This document shows, one piece after another, positions 7,306 through 15,424 of a stretch of DNA of 39,416 nt. Below the pieces are notes generated by a model. That model did no database searches. It was given only the letters and a program-made list of their open reading frames with translations, and was not told the DNA's origin. Origin of the DNA: an uncultured beta proteobacterium (GTDB lineage: Bacteria; Pseudomonadota; Gammaproteobacteria; Burkholderiales; Burkholderiaceae_C); NCBI GenBank assembly GCA_903839085.1, contig CAIMBE010000062.1, forward strand, positions 1-39,416, given 5' to 3'. Positions within the stretch are counted from its first letter, which is position 1; each line of letters starts with the position of its first letter. Both the position numbers and the translations under genes were made by a program.

Positions 7306-8424
7306 ATGGAGTCGTTCCCATGGAATAAGTATTTTGAAACCGGACTTCAGACCGTCGACGAGCAGCATCGCGGCCTGATCGATCTGATCAACCGCTTCGG
7401 TGAAGTGCTGGTTCAAGCCGATGGCGCTTCCGGCGACGACATCGATGTCCTTTTCAATCAATTGGCCGCGTACGCGCAGTACCACTTCCGGGAAGAAGAA
7501 GACCTGATGCAGGAAGCGGGTCTGGACCCGCGCTATGTCGAGCAGCACACGAAACTGCACGCGGATTTTGTGCAGGACGTGACGCTGTTGCACCAGCGCG
7601 CCAGCGAGCGGCAGGCGACTGCCGAGTCGCTGCTGAAATTTCTGACCTACTGGCTGACCTACCATATTCTGGGCATTGACCAGTCGATGGCCAAGCAGAT
7701 TGCCGCCATCCGCTCCGGTAAGAAACCTCAAGACGCGTTCGCGGCGGAAGCGAACCTGCAGGAAGGCGCCACCGGACCGCTGCTGCATGCGCTCAATGGC
7801 CTGTTCCAGCAGGTGTCGGAACGCAACCGCGAGTTGCAGGATCTCAACCGCGACCTGGAACTCAAGGTCGCCCAGCGCACGCGCTCCCTGTCCGACACCA
7901 ACGCGCTGCTGGAGCAACTCGCACTGACCGATGTGCTGACCGGGCTGCCCAATCGTCGCCAGGCCATGGCCTGGCTTGCGCAGGCCTGGGCCCAGTCAGA
8001 GCGCGATGCGTCACCGCTGGCCTGCATGATGCTCGATGCCGATGGCTTCAAGCAGGTCAACGACCGGCATGGGCACGCCGCTGGCGACGAGGTGCTGCGC
8101 CAGTTGTCCGCCCGTCTTCGCGAAAGCATGCGTCTGAATGACGTCGTCTGCCGGCTTGGAGGTGACGAATTCCTGATCATCTGCCCCGGTACGACACAGG
8201 AGGGCATCCTGCAGGCGGCCGAGAATATGCGCCAGGATGTGGCCAGGTTGCGCGTACCGGTCGAGGGCGGCGAGTGGCTGGGCCGCGTCAGCGTTGGCGT
8301 TGCCGCCAGAACCCCCGCCATGCGGGACTTTGAGACCTTGCTCAAGGCCGCCGACGAAGGCCTCTACATCGCCAAGCGCAATGGCCGCAATTGCGTCGCC
8401 TGCGGCAACGTGGCCACGCCCTGA
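7306..8424 (+). CDS. bacteriohemerythrin-GGDEF diguanylate cyclase
   Basis: This 372-residue cytoplasmic protein joins an O2-binding hemerythrin domain to a c-di-GMP synthase. All seven di-iron ligands of bacteriohemerythrin are visible: His21, His60, Glu64, His81, His85, His120 and Asp125. A helical linker (about 160-205, ending in a coiled-coil-like NRELQDLNRDLELKVAQRT) leads to the GGDEF domain. Its active site GGDEF is at 285-289, and an inhibitory-site motif RLND at 276-279 sits exactly five residues before it. The cyclase should therefore be active and subject to product feedback. I chose the ATG at 7306 because GGAGG lies five bases upstream; a TTG at 7294 overlaps that ribosome site. 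It is transcribed divergently from the sigma-54 activator. Confidence 0.93.
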   Translation: MESFPWNKYFETGLQTVDEQHRGLIDLINRFGEVLVQADGASGDDIDVLFNQLAAYAQYHFREEEDLMQEAGLDPRYVEQHTKLHADFVQDVTLLHQRASERQATAESLLKFLTYWLTYHILGIDQSMAKQIAAIRSGKKPQDAFAAEANLQEGATGPLLHALNGLFQQVSERNRELQDLNRDLELKVAQRTRSLSDTNALLEQLALTDVLTGLPNRRQAMAWLAQAWAQSERDASPLACMMLDADGFKQVNDRHGHAAGDEVLRQLSARLRESMRLNDVVCRLGGDEFLIICPGTTQEGILQAAENMRQDVARLRVPVEGGEWLGRVSVGVAARTPAMRDFETLLKAADEGLYIAKRNGRNCVACGNVATP

Positions 8425-8443
8425 GTGCCGTTCTGACGAGCGA

Positions 8444-9943
8444 TCAGGACAGGTCCACCACGTCGCGCCGCTTCAATACACGCGGCACCACGAGCACGGC
8501 CAGCACCACGACGATCAGCGCAAGCGACATCGGTCGCTGCACGAACACCATGGCAGAGCCCTCGCCGATCGAGATGGCATTGCGCAACTGTGCCTCGGCC
8601 AGCGGCCCCAGAATCATGCCGACCACCACCGGCGCCGTCGGAAAATTGAAGCGTCGCATGATCAGTCCCAGGACACCGATGCCATAGAGCAGAAACAGGT
8701 CAAAGGCGCTCTGGCGCATGCCATAGGCGCCGACTGTCGCAAATATCAGGATGCCGGCGTAGAGTTGGGGCTTGGGCACCTTCAATAGCTTGACCCACAG
8801 GCCGACCAGGGGCAGGTTCAGCACAAGCAGCATCACGTTGCCGATGTAGAGAGAAGCGATCAGTGCCCAGACCAGGTTGGCGGCACTCGTGAAGAGCTGC
8901 GGACCAGGCTGGATGCCGTAATTCTGGAACGCACCGAGCAGGATCGCGGTGGTGTTGGAGACCGGGATGCCAAGGGTCAGCAAGGGAATCAGGGCGGCCG
9001 TCACCGTGGCGTTGTTGGCCGCCTCGGGCCCGGCGACGCCCTCGATCGCACCCCGGGTGCCGAACTCGGCGAGGTTGGCCCCTTTGGCAAGTTTCTTCTC
9101 GGCTGCATAACTCAGAAAGGTCGGTATCTCGGTGCCGCCGGCCGGAATGCAGCCAAACGGAGCGCCGATGGCGGTGCCGCGCAACCAGGCCGGAATCGAT
9201 CGGCGCCAGTCCTCACGCGTCATGCTGACCCGGCTCATCCTGTTTTCCGACTCTTTCACCCTGCCTTCGAACAGGACCGCGTGCAGCGCCTCTGCCACAG
9301 CAAACAGACCAACCGCCACCAGCACAATTTCAATCCCGTCCAGCAGTTCGGGCACGCCACCGGTATAGCGCGCCTGGCCGGTGATCTGGTCCATGCCGAC
9401 CAGTCCGGCGGCCAGGCCGACAAACAGCGCGGTCAGACCGCGCACCGCGCTTTGACCCAGCACCGCGCTGACCGTCGTGAAAGCCAGCAGCATCAGCATG
9501 AAGTACTCGGGTGGTCCGAGCTTGACGGCAAAGTCGGCCACGACCGGGGCGAACAGGGTCACCAGCACGGTGGCGATGGTGCCCGCCACGAAGGAGCCGA
9601 TGGCCGAGGTCGCGAGCGCGGCGCCGGCGCGGCCGTCCTTGGCCATTTTGTTGCCCTCCATCGCGGTCACCATGCTGGCAGTTTCGCCTGGCGTATTGAG
9701 CAGGATGGAGGTGGTCGAACCGCCGTACATGGCGCCGTAGTAAATGCCGGCAAAAAAGATCATCGATGCCGTGGCATCGACCTTGGCCGTGATCGGCAGC
9801 AGCATCGCCACCGCGGTGGCCGGTCCGATGCCCGGCAGCACGCCCACGGCGGTTCCCAGAGCACAGCCGACGAAGGCCCAGAGCAGGTTGACCGGCGTGC
9901 CGGCTGTCATGAAGCCCTGCAGCAACTGGTTCCAGATCTCCAT
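8444..9943 (-). CDS. tctA: tripartite tricarboxylate transporter large permease TctA
   Basis: This 499-residue membrane protein is the large subunit of a TTT-family secondary transporter, which uses ion gradients to import substrates captured by a periplasmic TctC. Family signatures are [19 protein letters not shown] near residues 34-52, [20 protein letters not shown] near 68-87 and [21 protein letters not shown] in the second half. The open frame extends far upstream, but the ATG at 9943 ([11 protein letters not shown]) is the right start: it matches the family N-terminus and overlaps the tctB stop as TGATG. The upstream extension is merely the out-of-frame shadow of tctB. Confidence 0.95.
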   Translation of the reverse strand: MEIWNQLLQGFMTAGTPVNLLWAFVGCALGTAVGVLPGIGPATAVAMLLPITAKVDATASMIFFAGIYYGAMYGGSTTSILLNTPGETASMVTAMEGNKMAKDGRAGAALATSAIGSFVAGTIATVLVTLFAPVVADFAVKLGPPEYFMLMLLAFTTVSAVLGQSAVRGLTALFVGLAAGLVGMDQITGQARYTGGVPELLDGIEIVLVAVGLFAVAEALHAVLFEGRVKESENRMSRVSMTREDWRRSIPAWLRGTAIGAPFGCIPAGGTEIPTFLSYAAEKKLAKGANLAEFGTRGAIEGVAGPEAANNATVTAALIPLLTLGIPVSNTTAILLGAFQNYGIQPGPQLFTSAANLVWALIASLYIGNVMLLVLNLPLVGLWVKLLKVPKPQLYAGILIFATVGAYGMRQSAFDLFLLYGIGVLGLIMRRFNFPTAPVVVGMILGPLAEAQLRNAISIGEGSAMVFVQRPMSLALIVVVLAVLVVPRVLKRRDVVDLS

Positions 9944-10464
9944 CAAAGCCAACCGCTTTGTGTCAGTCCCGGCAGATTGATGGCCAGGAATTGCGTGAAC
10001 ATCCAGTACACCGGCGCTGCAATCAACAGACCGGTTACTGCGTCGTTCAACCAAGGCTTCAAGCCGGGGGCCGACTGACCTTCGGCACTGCGCAAACCGC
10101 GCGCCGCCAGCACGAAACAAAGGGCGCAGCTCAAGATGAAGCCGATGGTCGTGATCAGCGCCGCATTGGCCAGCAAGCCCGCCGACATCCAGACAAAACC
10201 AGGCCAGTACGGCCGGCCGTCGCCGGCGCTCTCCTCCATGTCGCGAAAACCGCCGGTGCGCGCCTCGCGGACCATGAAACCGCCGCACAGCAGCAGAGCG
10301 ACGGCCACCAGCCAGGGCAGGAAATTGGGGCCGACACCGGCATATCCGGCGCTCGAGGGAATGAAGGCAGCACCGGCTGCCAGACCAAGCGCCAGCACGA
10401 TCACGCCGGCGCCGACAAGCGTCTGCAGAACCGTGGCCGACAGGGGGTGAGCGGGCTGCTTCAT
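9943..10464 (-). CDS. tctB: tripartite tricarboxylate transporter small permease TctB
   Basis: This 173-residue protein has four predicted membrane segments (about residues 13-35, 45-62, 88-125 and 140-160) and the family pattern [19 protein letters not shown] near the second segment. It is the small membrane subunit that pairs with TctA. The stop overlaps the tctA start, and the gene begins 14 bases after tctC, so the three are one operon in the order tctC-tctB-tctA. Confidence 0.9.
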   Translation of the reverse strand: MKQPAHPLSATVLQTLVGAGVIVLALGLAAGAAFIPSSAGYAGVGPNFLPWLVAVALLLCGGFMVREARTGGFRDMEESAGDGRPYWPGFVWMSAGLLANAALITTIGFILSCALCFVLAARGLRSAEGQSAPGLKPWLNDAVTGLLIAAPVYWMFTQFLAINLPGLTQSGWL

Positions 10465-10478
10465 GCGCTGCAGCAGCC

Positions 10479-11438
10479 TTAGATCATGCCCGATTTCACC
10501 ATGATGGCGCGCAGGGCAGCGAAGTCATCGTCGACAAACTTCTCGAACTCGGGCCCGGTCAGCACCGCCGGCGTCCAGTTGTTCTTTTCGAGGGACTCGG
10601 CCCAGGATTTGGTCTTGACCGCCTTGAGCAGCAGTTCCACCAGAACCTTGCGCTGTTCGGCGCTGATGCCGGGCGCGCCATAGACGCCGCGCCAGTTGCC
10701 GATTTCGATATTGATGCCCTGCTCCTTGAGGGTCGGAATGTTGACGCCCTTCAGGCGCGCGCCCGAGGTCACGGCGATGCCGCGCATTTTGCCGGCGTTG
10801 ATGTACTCGGACAACTCGCTGTAACCGCCACCGCCGATCGTGACATTGCCACCCAGGATGGCCGCCGTGGCCTCACCGCCGCCCCGAAACGCGACGTAAT
10901 TGACTTTGGTGGCATCGATGCCGACTTCGCGCGCGATCATGGCGGCACAAATGTGTTCCGTGGAGCCGCGCGAGCCACCGCCCCACTTGACGCTGCCCGG
11001 GTCTTTCTTGAACTGCTCGATCACGTCCTTCATGGTCTTGAAGGGGGAATTGGCTGGCAGCACGAAGGCGTTGTACTCACTGGTCAGCCGCGCCAGCGGG
11101 GTTGCCGCGCTCAGGGATACCGGCGGCTTGCCGGTGATGATGCCGCCCAGCATGACGGCGCCCATCACCATGATGGCGTTCGGGTCGCCCTTGCTGGCAT
11201 TGACGAACTGCGCCAGTCCGAGGGCGCCTGCGGCACCGCCCTTGTTGTCAAAGGTCACCGTCTCGGCCACTTTGCCATCGAGCATGGCCTTGCCCAAGGC
11301 ACGGCCCGTGGTGTCCCACCCGCCCCCCGGATTGGCGGGAATCATCATCTTGATATTGCTGGCTGCCATTGCCGACAGGGGCAGGCCACCGGTGACGGCC
11401 AAAGCCGCCATGGATTTCAAAAAGGCATCGCGACGCAT
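10479..11438 (-). CDS. tctC: tripartite tricarboxylate transporter substrate-binding protein TctC (Bug family)
   Basis: This 319-residue periplasmic receptor begins at the ATG at 11438, which has AAGGAG seven bases upstream. The frame is open further upstream but without family similarity. The N-terminus [27 protein letters not shown] is a signal peptide with a twin-arginine-like start. The mature part opens [23 protein letters not shown], the Bug-family ligand-cradling loop, and the second loop region contains [15 protein letters not shown]. Bug proteins bind citrate, other carboxylates or amino acids, so the substrate is not determined here. The divergent two-component system resembles TctD/TctE, which controls citrate-type uptake in other species. 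Confidence 0.92.
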   Translation of the reverse strand: MRRDAFLKSMAALAVTGGLPLSAMAASNIKMMIPANPGGGWDTTGRALGKAMLDGKVAETVTFDNKGGAAGALGLAQFVNASKGDPNAIMVMGAVMLGGIITGKPPVSLSAATPLARLTSEYNAFVLPANSPFKTMKDVIEQFKKDPGSVKWGGGSRGSTEHICAAMIAREVGIDATKVNYVAFRGGGEATAAILGGNVTIGGGGYSELSEYINAGKMRGIAVTSGARLKGVNIPTLKEQGINIEIGNWRGVYGAPGISAEQRKVLVELLLKAVKTKSWAESLEKNNWTPAVLTGPEFEKFVDDDFAALRAIMVKSGMI

Positions 11439-11456
11439 CAAAAATCTCCTTGTGTT

Positions 11457-11503
11457 GCTGTCAACCCTGCGATGGTGCACCCGCTGGCTGTCAAATGGCT
11501 GTC
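11457..11503. promoter_or_regulatory. GCTGTC direct repeats between tctC and the response regulator
   Basis: The 141-base divergent gap holds three copies of GCTGTC, at 11457-11462, 11487-11492 and 11498-11503. The last two are part of TGGCTGTC repeats exactly 11 bases apart (11485 and 11496). OmpR-family regulators commonly bind direct repeats spaced by about one helical turn, so this is a reasonable operator for the adjacent TctD-like protein acting on tctCBA. No direct support exists beyond spacing and position. Confidence 0.4.
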
Positions 11504-11579
11504 CATAAGGCCTTGTGGCACTAGGGAAAACACTGACAGGCGGGACCCGGACACTTTGCAACATGCTATGGTCGCGGCC

Positions 11580-12257
11580 ATGAAGTTGCTTCTGGTGGAA
11601 GATGACGGCGCCTTGCGCGAATCATTGCGCCGCACGCTGACCCGCGTGGGTTGGACGGTCGAGGTCTGCGCCGACGGGAGTCAGGCGCTCGAACAGTGGC
11701 GCTCCAGCCAGCCCGACGTGGTCCTGCTGGATCTGACGCTGCCCGGCGTCGACGGACTTGATATTCTGGCGCAGGCGCGCCGGCGCGGCCTGGCAACGCC
11801 AGTGCTGATTCTGACTGCACGCGGCACGGTGGGAGACCGGATTCTGGGACTGAACGCGGGTGCCGACGACTACCTCCCCAAGCCTTTCGATCTCGATGAG
11901 CTCGAGGCCCGCGTGCGCGCCCTGCACCGACGGCGTTCCGAAAGCGGTGCCGAGGCCTCCAATAGCCATGAAGCCGGCGCCTTGCGCTACGACAAGGACA
12001 GCGGAGCCATCCATTACCAGGACCGGATTCTGGACCTGACGCCGCGCGAACTGACCCTGCTCAAGGCCCTGCTGGCGCGACCGGGTCACGCCGTGGCGAA
12101 AGAAAGGCTATTCGAACTGGTGTTCCCAGGCGAAGTCGACGTGCAGTTCGAGGCGGTCGAGGTCGTGGTCTACCGGCTGCGCAAGAAACTGAGCGCCACC
12201 AACGCCAGGCTGATGACCTTGCGCGGCCTGGGCTACCTGCTGAAGGTGGGCGCGTGA
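11580..12257 (+). CDS. tctD: OmpR-family response regulator, TctD-like
   Basis: This 225-residue two-component response regulator has a receiver domain (MKLLLVEDDGALRES...) with acidic pocket residues E7, D8 and D9, phosphoacceptor Asp51 in VVLLDLTLPG and the conserved Lys in YLPKPFD. The C-terminal winged helix, about residues 128-223, includes LDLTPRELTLLKALLARPG and VVVYRLRKKL. I chose the ATG at 11580. An in-frame ATG at 11568 would add four residues, and neither has a clear ribosome site. The gene runs divergently from tctCBA and overlaps the sensor-kinase start (GTGA), an arrangement known for TctD/TctE regulating tricarboxylate uptake. The name is by similarity and context. Confidence 0.88.
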   Translation: MKLLLVEDDGALRESLRRTLTRVGWTVEVCADGSQALEQWRSSQPDVVLLDLTLPGVDGLDILAQARRRGLATPVLILTARGTVGDRILGLNAGADDYLPKPFDLDELEARVRALHRRRSESGAEASNSHEAGALRYDKDSGAIHYQDRILDLTPRELTLLKALLARPGHAVAKERLFELVFPGEVDVQFEAVEVVVYRLRKKLSATNARLMTLRGLGYLLKVGA

Positions 12258-13762
12258 GCGGACCAAGTGAGGGGACCCAAACAGGCCGCCGCGCCGGGCC
12301 GCCCCAAGCAAGGCCAGCCCCCTCGGGGGGCAGCGCAGTGCGCGCAGCGACAAGCGTGGGGGCCACATCCCTTCGCCGCTACCTGCTGATCGGAATCCTG
12401 CTGCCAATCGGGCTCTTCATTCTGGTGGACACCTTCAGCCTGTACCGTCAGGCCCTGGCGGCCGTCAACACCGCTTATGACCGCACGCTGCTGGCGTCGG
12501 CCAAGTCGATCGGAGAGCACATTGCAGCCGATGGCGTGGGCGACCAGGCGCAGTTGCGGGCCACGGTGCCGTACTCGGCTCTGGAGGCCTTCGAGGCCGA
12601 TAACCGCAGCCGCATGGTCTACCGCATCTCGAGTCTTGAGGGCCGCCTGATTGACGGTTTCAGCGCGCTGCCGGCCTGGCATGGCCGGCTGCCAGACCAC
12701 GGCCCCTACGCGGCACTGGTCGACTTCTACGATGACAACTACCAGGGTGATCCGGTGCGCGTGGCCGTTCTGCTGCAGCCGGTTGCGATGGGCCAGGCAC
12801 GTGCCATGGCGGTGGTGCAGGTCGCTGAGACGCTCGAGTTGCGCCGCACGCTGGCGCGACAGATTCTGCTGGACACGCTGTTGCGCCAGCTCGCCCTGGT
12901 CTCCATCATTGCGCTGGTGGTGATCCTGGTGGTCCAGCGGGCAACGCGGCCCGTGCGCAGCCTGAGCCGCCAGCTCCAGGCGCGACCTGATGGCGATTTG
13001 ACGCCCTTGCAGGCGCTCGGCGCACCGCGCGAGCTGGTGCCGCTGATCATTGCGACCAACAGCCTAATGAGCCGCCTGCAGCACCTGCTGGACCACCAGA
13101 GGCGCTTTGTGCGCGATGCCTCGCACCAGCTGCGCACCCCGCTGGCGGTATTGAAGGTGCAGGTGCAGTCCGCCTTGCGCGGCGACATCGAGCCGCTGCA
13201 GGCGCTGCGCGAGATCAACACCACGGTGCAGCGGGCGACGCGCCTGGCCAACCAGATGCTGTCACTGGCCAAAGTGGCGCAACTGGTCCAGCAGCCGGCC
13301 GTCGGCAGCGTCGACTGGGCGCAGGTGCTGCGCGAAGTTGCGCTTGACGTGTCGCCCCTGATCGCGGAGAAAGACCTTGATTTTGAAATTTCAACCAGCC
13401 CGGCCCGGCTGCGCACGCACGACTGGATGTTGCGCGAGCTCTCGCGCAACATTCTGCACAATGCCATTGCCTACACCCCCGCCCATGGCACGCTGAATGT
13501 GCGCTTGAGCTGCGATTCGCGCTGTGCGACGCTGCTGGTCAGCGATAGCGGCCCTGGCATTGCGGCCGAATTGCGCGAACACCTGTTTGCGCCCTTCTCG
13601 TCCGGACAGACGCCATCGGGCTCTGGCCTGGGGCTGGCCATCAGCCATGCGATCGTGCTGGCCCTGGGTGGCAGCATCCGGCTAGAGAACCGCAGCGCCA
13701 TGGGCGCCGTCAGCGGCCTCGACAGCACGGTGCAGCTGCCGTTGGAGGAAAATGCAGGCTGA
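12254..13762 (+). CDS. tctE: sensor histidine kinase, TctE-like
   Basis: This membrane kinase has a transmembrane segment (YLLIGILLPIGLFILVDTF), a periplasmic region of about 130 residues resembling the 2CSK_N sensor domain, and a second membrane segment near residues 210-228. The HisKA domain carries the phosphorylated His291 in RDASHQLRTP. The ATPase has N-box HNAIAYTP, G1 VSDSGPGIA and G2 GSGLGLAIS. With the GTG start at 12254 the protein has 502 residues. Its first roughly 35 residues (rich in Gly, Pro, Arg and Ala) are encoded by an interspersed repeat (12296-12363). In-frame GTG codons at 12338 and 12356 could be the real start and would remove this segment. It partners with the preceding response regulator. 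Confidence 0.88.
   Translation: MSGPSEGTQTGRRAGPPQARPAPSGGSAVRAATSVGATSLRRYLLIGILLPIGLFILVDTFSLYRQALAAVNTAYDRTLLASAKSIGEHIAADGVGDQAQLRATVPYSALEAFEADNRSRMVYRISSLEGRLIDGFSALPAWHGRLPDHGPYAALVDFYDDNYQGDPVRVAVLLQPVAMGQARAMAVVQVAETLELRRTLARQILLDTLLRQLALVSIIALVVILVVQRATRPVRSLSRQLQARPDGDLTPLQALGAPRELVPLIIATNSLMSRLQHLLDHQRRFVRDASHQLRTPLAVLKVQVQSALRGDIEPLQALREINTTVQRATRLANQMLSLAKVAQLVQQPAVGSVDWAQVLREVALDVSPLIAEKDLDFEISTSPARLRTHDWMLRELSRNILHNAIAYTPAHGTLNVRLSCDSRCATLLVSDSGPGIAAELREHLFAPFSSGQTPSGSGLGLAISHAIVLALGGSIRLENRSAMGAVSGLDSTVQLPLEENAG
12296..12363. repeat. GC-rich interspersed repeat at the 5' end of the sensor-kinase gene
   Basis: The block contains the palindromic core CCCCCTCGGGGGG (12318-12330), followed by CAGCGCAGTGCGCGCAGCG and AGCGTGGGGGCC. 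From memory this 'CCCAAGCAAGGCCAGCCCCCTCGGGGGGCAGCG' pattern is abundant between genes in Comamonadaceae. Here it lies in frame at the start of the kinase gene, directly after the response-regulator stop codon. Confidence 0.6.
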
Positions 13763-13777
13763 ACTCATTTTTCGCCC

Positions 13778-14113
13778 ATGACAAAACCTGCCAAGCCGCC
13801 AACCCGCGACCCCTGGGATTTTCCTGAGATCAACTACTCGGAAGAGGCGCCGCGTACCCATCCCGTGCCATTGCACGAGCAGCCCCGGCAGATCCGGATC
13901 GAGCATGAAATGGCGATCGTCAGGGCGCAGCACGAACGAATTGCAAGGGCGATCGAAGTGTTCTGGGGCGACCAGAAATGCAATGATTACATCCAGCAGC
14001 TGGTATTCGACGGCGGCGACAGCGTCGGACGAACCCGGATCGGCTTCAAGAGGGACGTTCTGTCGGCGCTCATCAATCTCCTGTCACTGCACGAGATTAG
14101 AAAGAAGACCTGA
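13778..14113 (+). CDS. hypothetical protein, 111 residues
   Basis: I do not recognise a family. The protein is hydrophilic and probably cytoplasmic, with no signal peptide or membrane segment. The first 40 residues are rich in Pro and charged residues (KPAKPPTRDPWDFPEINYSEEAPRTHPVPLHEQPRQ). The rest looks helical (EHEMAIVRAQHERIARAIEVFWGDQKCNDYIQQLVFDG...). Codon use and GC-rich third positions match the neighbours, which supports a real gene. It begins 15 bases after the kinase stop with no obvious ribosome site, so it may be co-transcribed with the two-component genes. Confidence 0.6.
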   Translation: MTKPAKPPTRDPWDFPEINYSEEAPRTHPVPLHEQPRQIRIEHEMAIVRAQHERIARAIEVFWGDQKCNDYIQQLVFDGGDSVGRTRIGFKRDVLSALINLLSLHEIRKKT

Positions 14114-14217
14114 AGACCGGCACAGCGCCGCTTGCCGATGCAAGATCGTTAAGATGCGGCGTGACATGATTGCGTGCAACCCGTTTTCCCCATTTATTTT
14201 CCATCCAGGAGTTATCT

Positions 14218-15402
14218 ATGAACCGTGAAGTTGTTGTCGTCAGCGCTGTGCGCACCGCCATTGGTACCTACGGCGGCAGCCTGAAGGACATTGCCCCGAC
14301 CGAGCTGGCCGCGCAGGTGGTGCGCGAGTCGCTGGCGCGCGCCAGCGTGGCCGGTGGCGAAGTCGGCCATGTGGTGTTTGGCCATGTCGTCAACACCGAG
14401 CCGAAGGACATGTACCTCTCGCGCGTAGCGGCGGTGCACGGCGGCTGCGCCGAGGGCACGCCGGCCTTCAACGTCAATCGCCTGTGCGGCTCCGGCCTGC
14501 AGGCGATCATCTCGGCCAGCCAATCGATCCTGCTCGGCGACGCCGACATCGCGATCGGCGGCGGCGCAGAGAACATGAGCCGCGCGCCCTATGCCAGTCT
14601 GAACATGCGCTGGGGCGCCCGCATGGGAGACACCAAGATGGTGGACATGATGGTAGGCGCCCTGCACGACCCGTTCAACACCATCCACATGGGGGTGACG
14701 GCAGAGAACATTGCCGCTAAATGGGGGATCAGCCGGGAAGAGCAGGACGCGATTGCGGTGCAAAGCCATCAGCGCGCCCAGCGCGCCACGGAAGCCGGCT
14801 ACTTCAAGGCGCAAATCATGCCCGTCATGCTCAAGAGCAAAAAGGGCGACGTGGCGTACGCGACCGATGAGCACTTCCGCTCCAACTGCTCGATGGCCGA
14901 CATGGCGAAGCTGAAACCGGCTTTTCTCAAGGAAAACGGCACCGTCACGGCCGGCAATGCGTCGGGCATCAACGACGCGGCAGCCGCCGTCGTGCTGATG
15001 GAGGCCGCCACCGCCAAAGCACGCGGGCTCAAGCCGATGGCGCGCCTGGTCGCCTATGCGCATGCCGGCGTCGACCCCAAGTACATGGGCATCGGCCCGG
15101 TGCCGGCCACCCAACTGGCACTGAAGAAGGCCGGCCTGACGGTCAAGGACCTCGACGTGATCGAGGCCAATGAGGCCTTCGCGGCACAGGCCTGCGCGGT
15201 CAGCCGCGACCTGGGCCTGGATCCGGCCAAGGTGAATCCGAACGGCTCGGGCATTTCGCTGGGCCACCCGATTGGCGCCACCGGCGCCCTGATCACGGTC
15301 AAGGCCCTGTACGAACTCGAGCGCATCGGCGGCCGCTACGCGCTGGTGACGATGTGCATTGGCGGCGGCCAGGGTATCGCTGCCATCTTCGAGCGCGCCT
15401 AG
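14218..15402 (+). CDS. bktB: acetyl-CoA acetyltransferase / beta-ketothiolase, BktB-like
   Basis: This 394-residue thiolase condenses two acyl-CoA molecules or cleaves 3-ketoacyl-CoA. The catalytic residues are visible: the acyl-accepting Cys90 in VNRLCGSGLQ, the His in GHPIGATG near 351 and the C-terminal Cys in MCIGGGQG near 381, plus the NEAFAAQ motif. The sequence closely resembles, from memory, Ralstonia (Cupriavidus) BktB (REVVVVS.VRTAIGT.GGSLKD at the N-terminus; YALVTMCIGGGQGIAAIFER at the end). It could therefore serve polyhydroxyalkanoate synthesis or fatty/ketoacid degradation. The ATG at 14218 has CAGGAG upstream. There is no phaB or phaC beside it; the next gene is narX, 22 bases downstream. 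Confidence 0.92.
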   Translation: MNREVVVVSAVRTAIGTYGGSLKDIAPTELAAQVVRESLARASVAGGEVGHVVFGHVVNTEPKDMYLSRVAAVHGGCAEGTPAFNVNRLCGSGLQAIISASQSILLGDADIAIGGGAENMSRAPYASLNMRWGARMGDTKMVDMMVGALHDPFNTIHMGVTAENIAAKWGISREEQDAIAVQSHQRAQRATEAGYFKAQIMPVMLKSKKGDVAYATDEHFRSNCSMADMAKLKPAFLKENGTVTAGNASGINDAAAAVVLMEAATAKARGLKPMARLVAYAHAGVDPKYMGIGPVPATQLALKKAGLTVKDLDVIEANEAFAAQACAVSRDLGLDPAKVNPNGSGISLGHPIGATGALITVKALYELERIGGRYALVTMCIGGGQGIAAIFERA

Positions 15403-15424
15403 CGGCCGGTCGCGGCACCAGACC

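Noticed and set aside
9944-10288. N-terminal extension of the TctA open frame
   Set aside because: The extra residues are an out-of-frame reading of tctB. The family start MEIWNQ with TGATG coupling is clearly the real one.
13982-14217. Toxin-antitoxin or other small-system gene near the 111-residue protein
   Set aside because: There is no partner frame with a plausible ribosome site, and the protein has no toxin or antitoxin features that I recognise.
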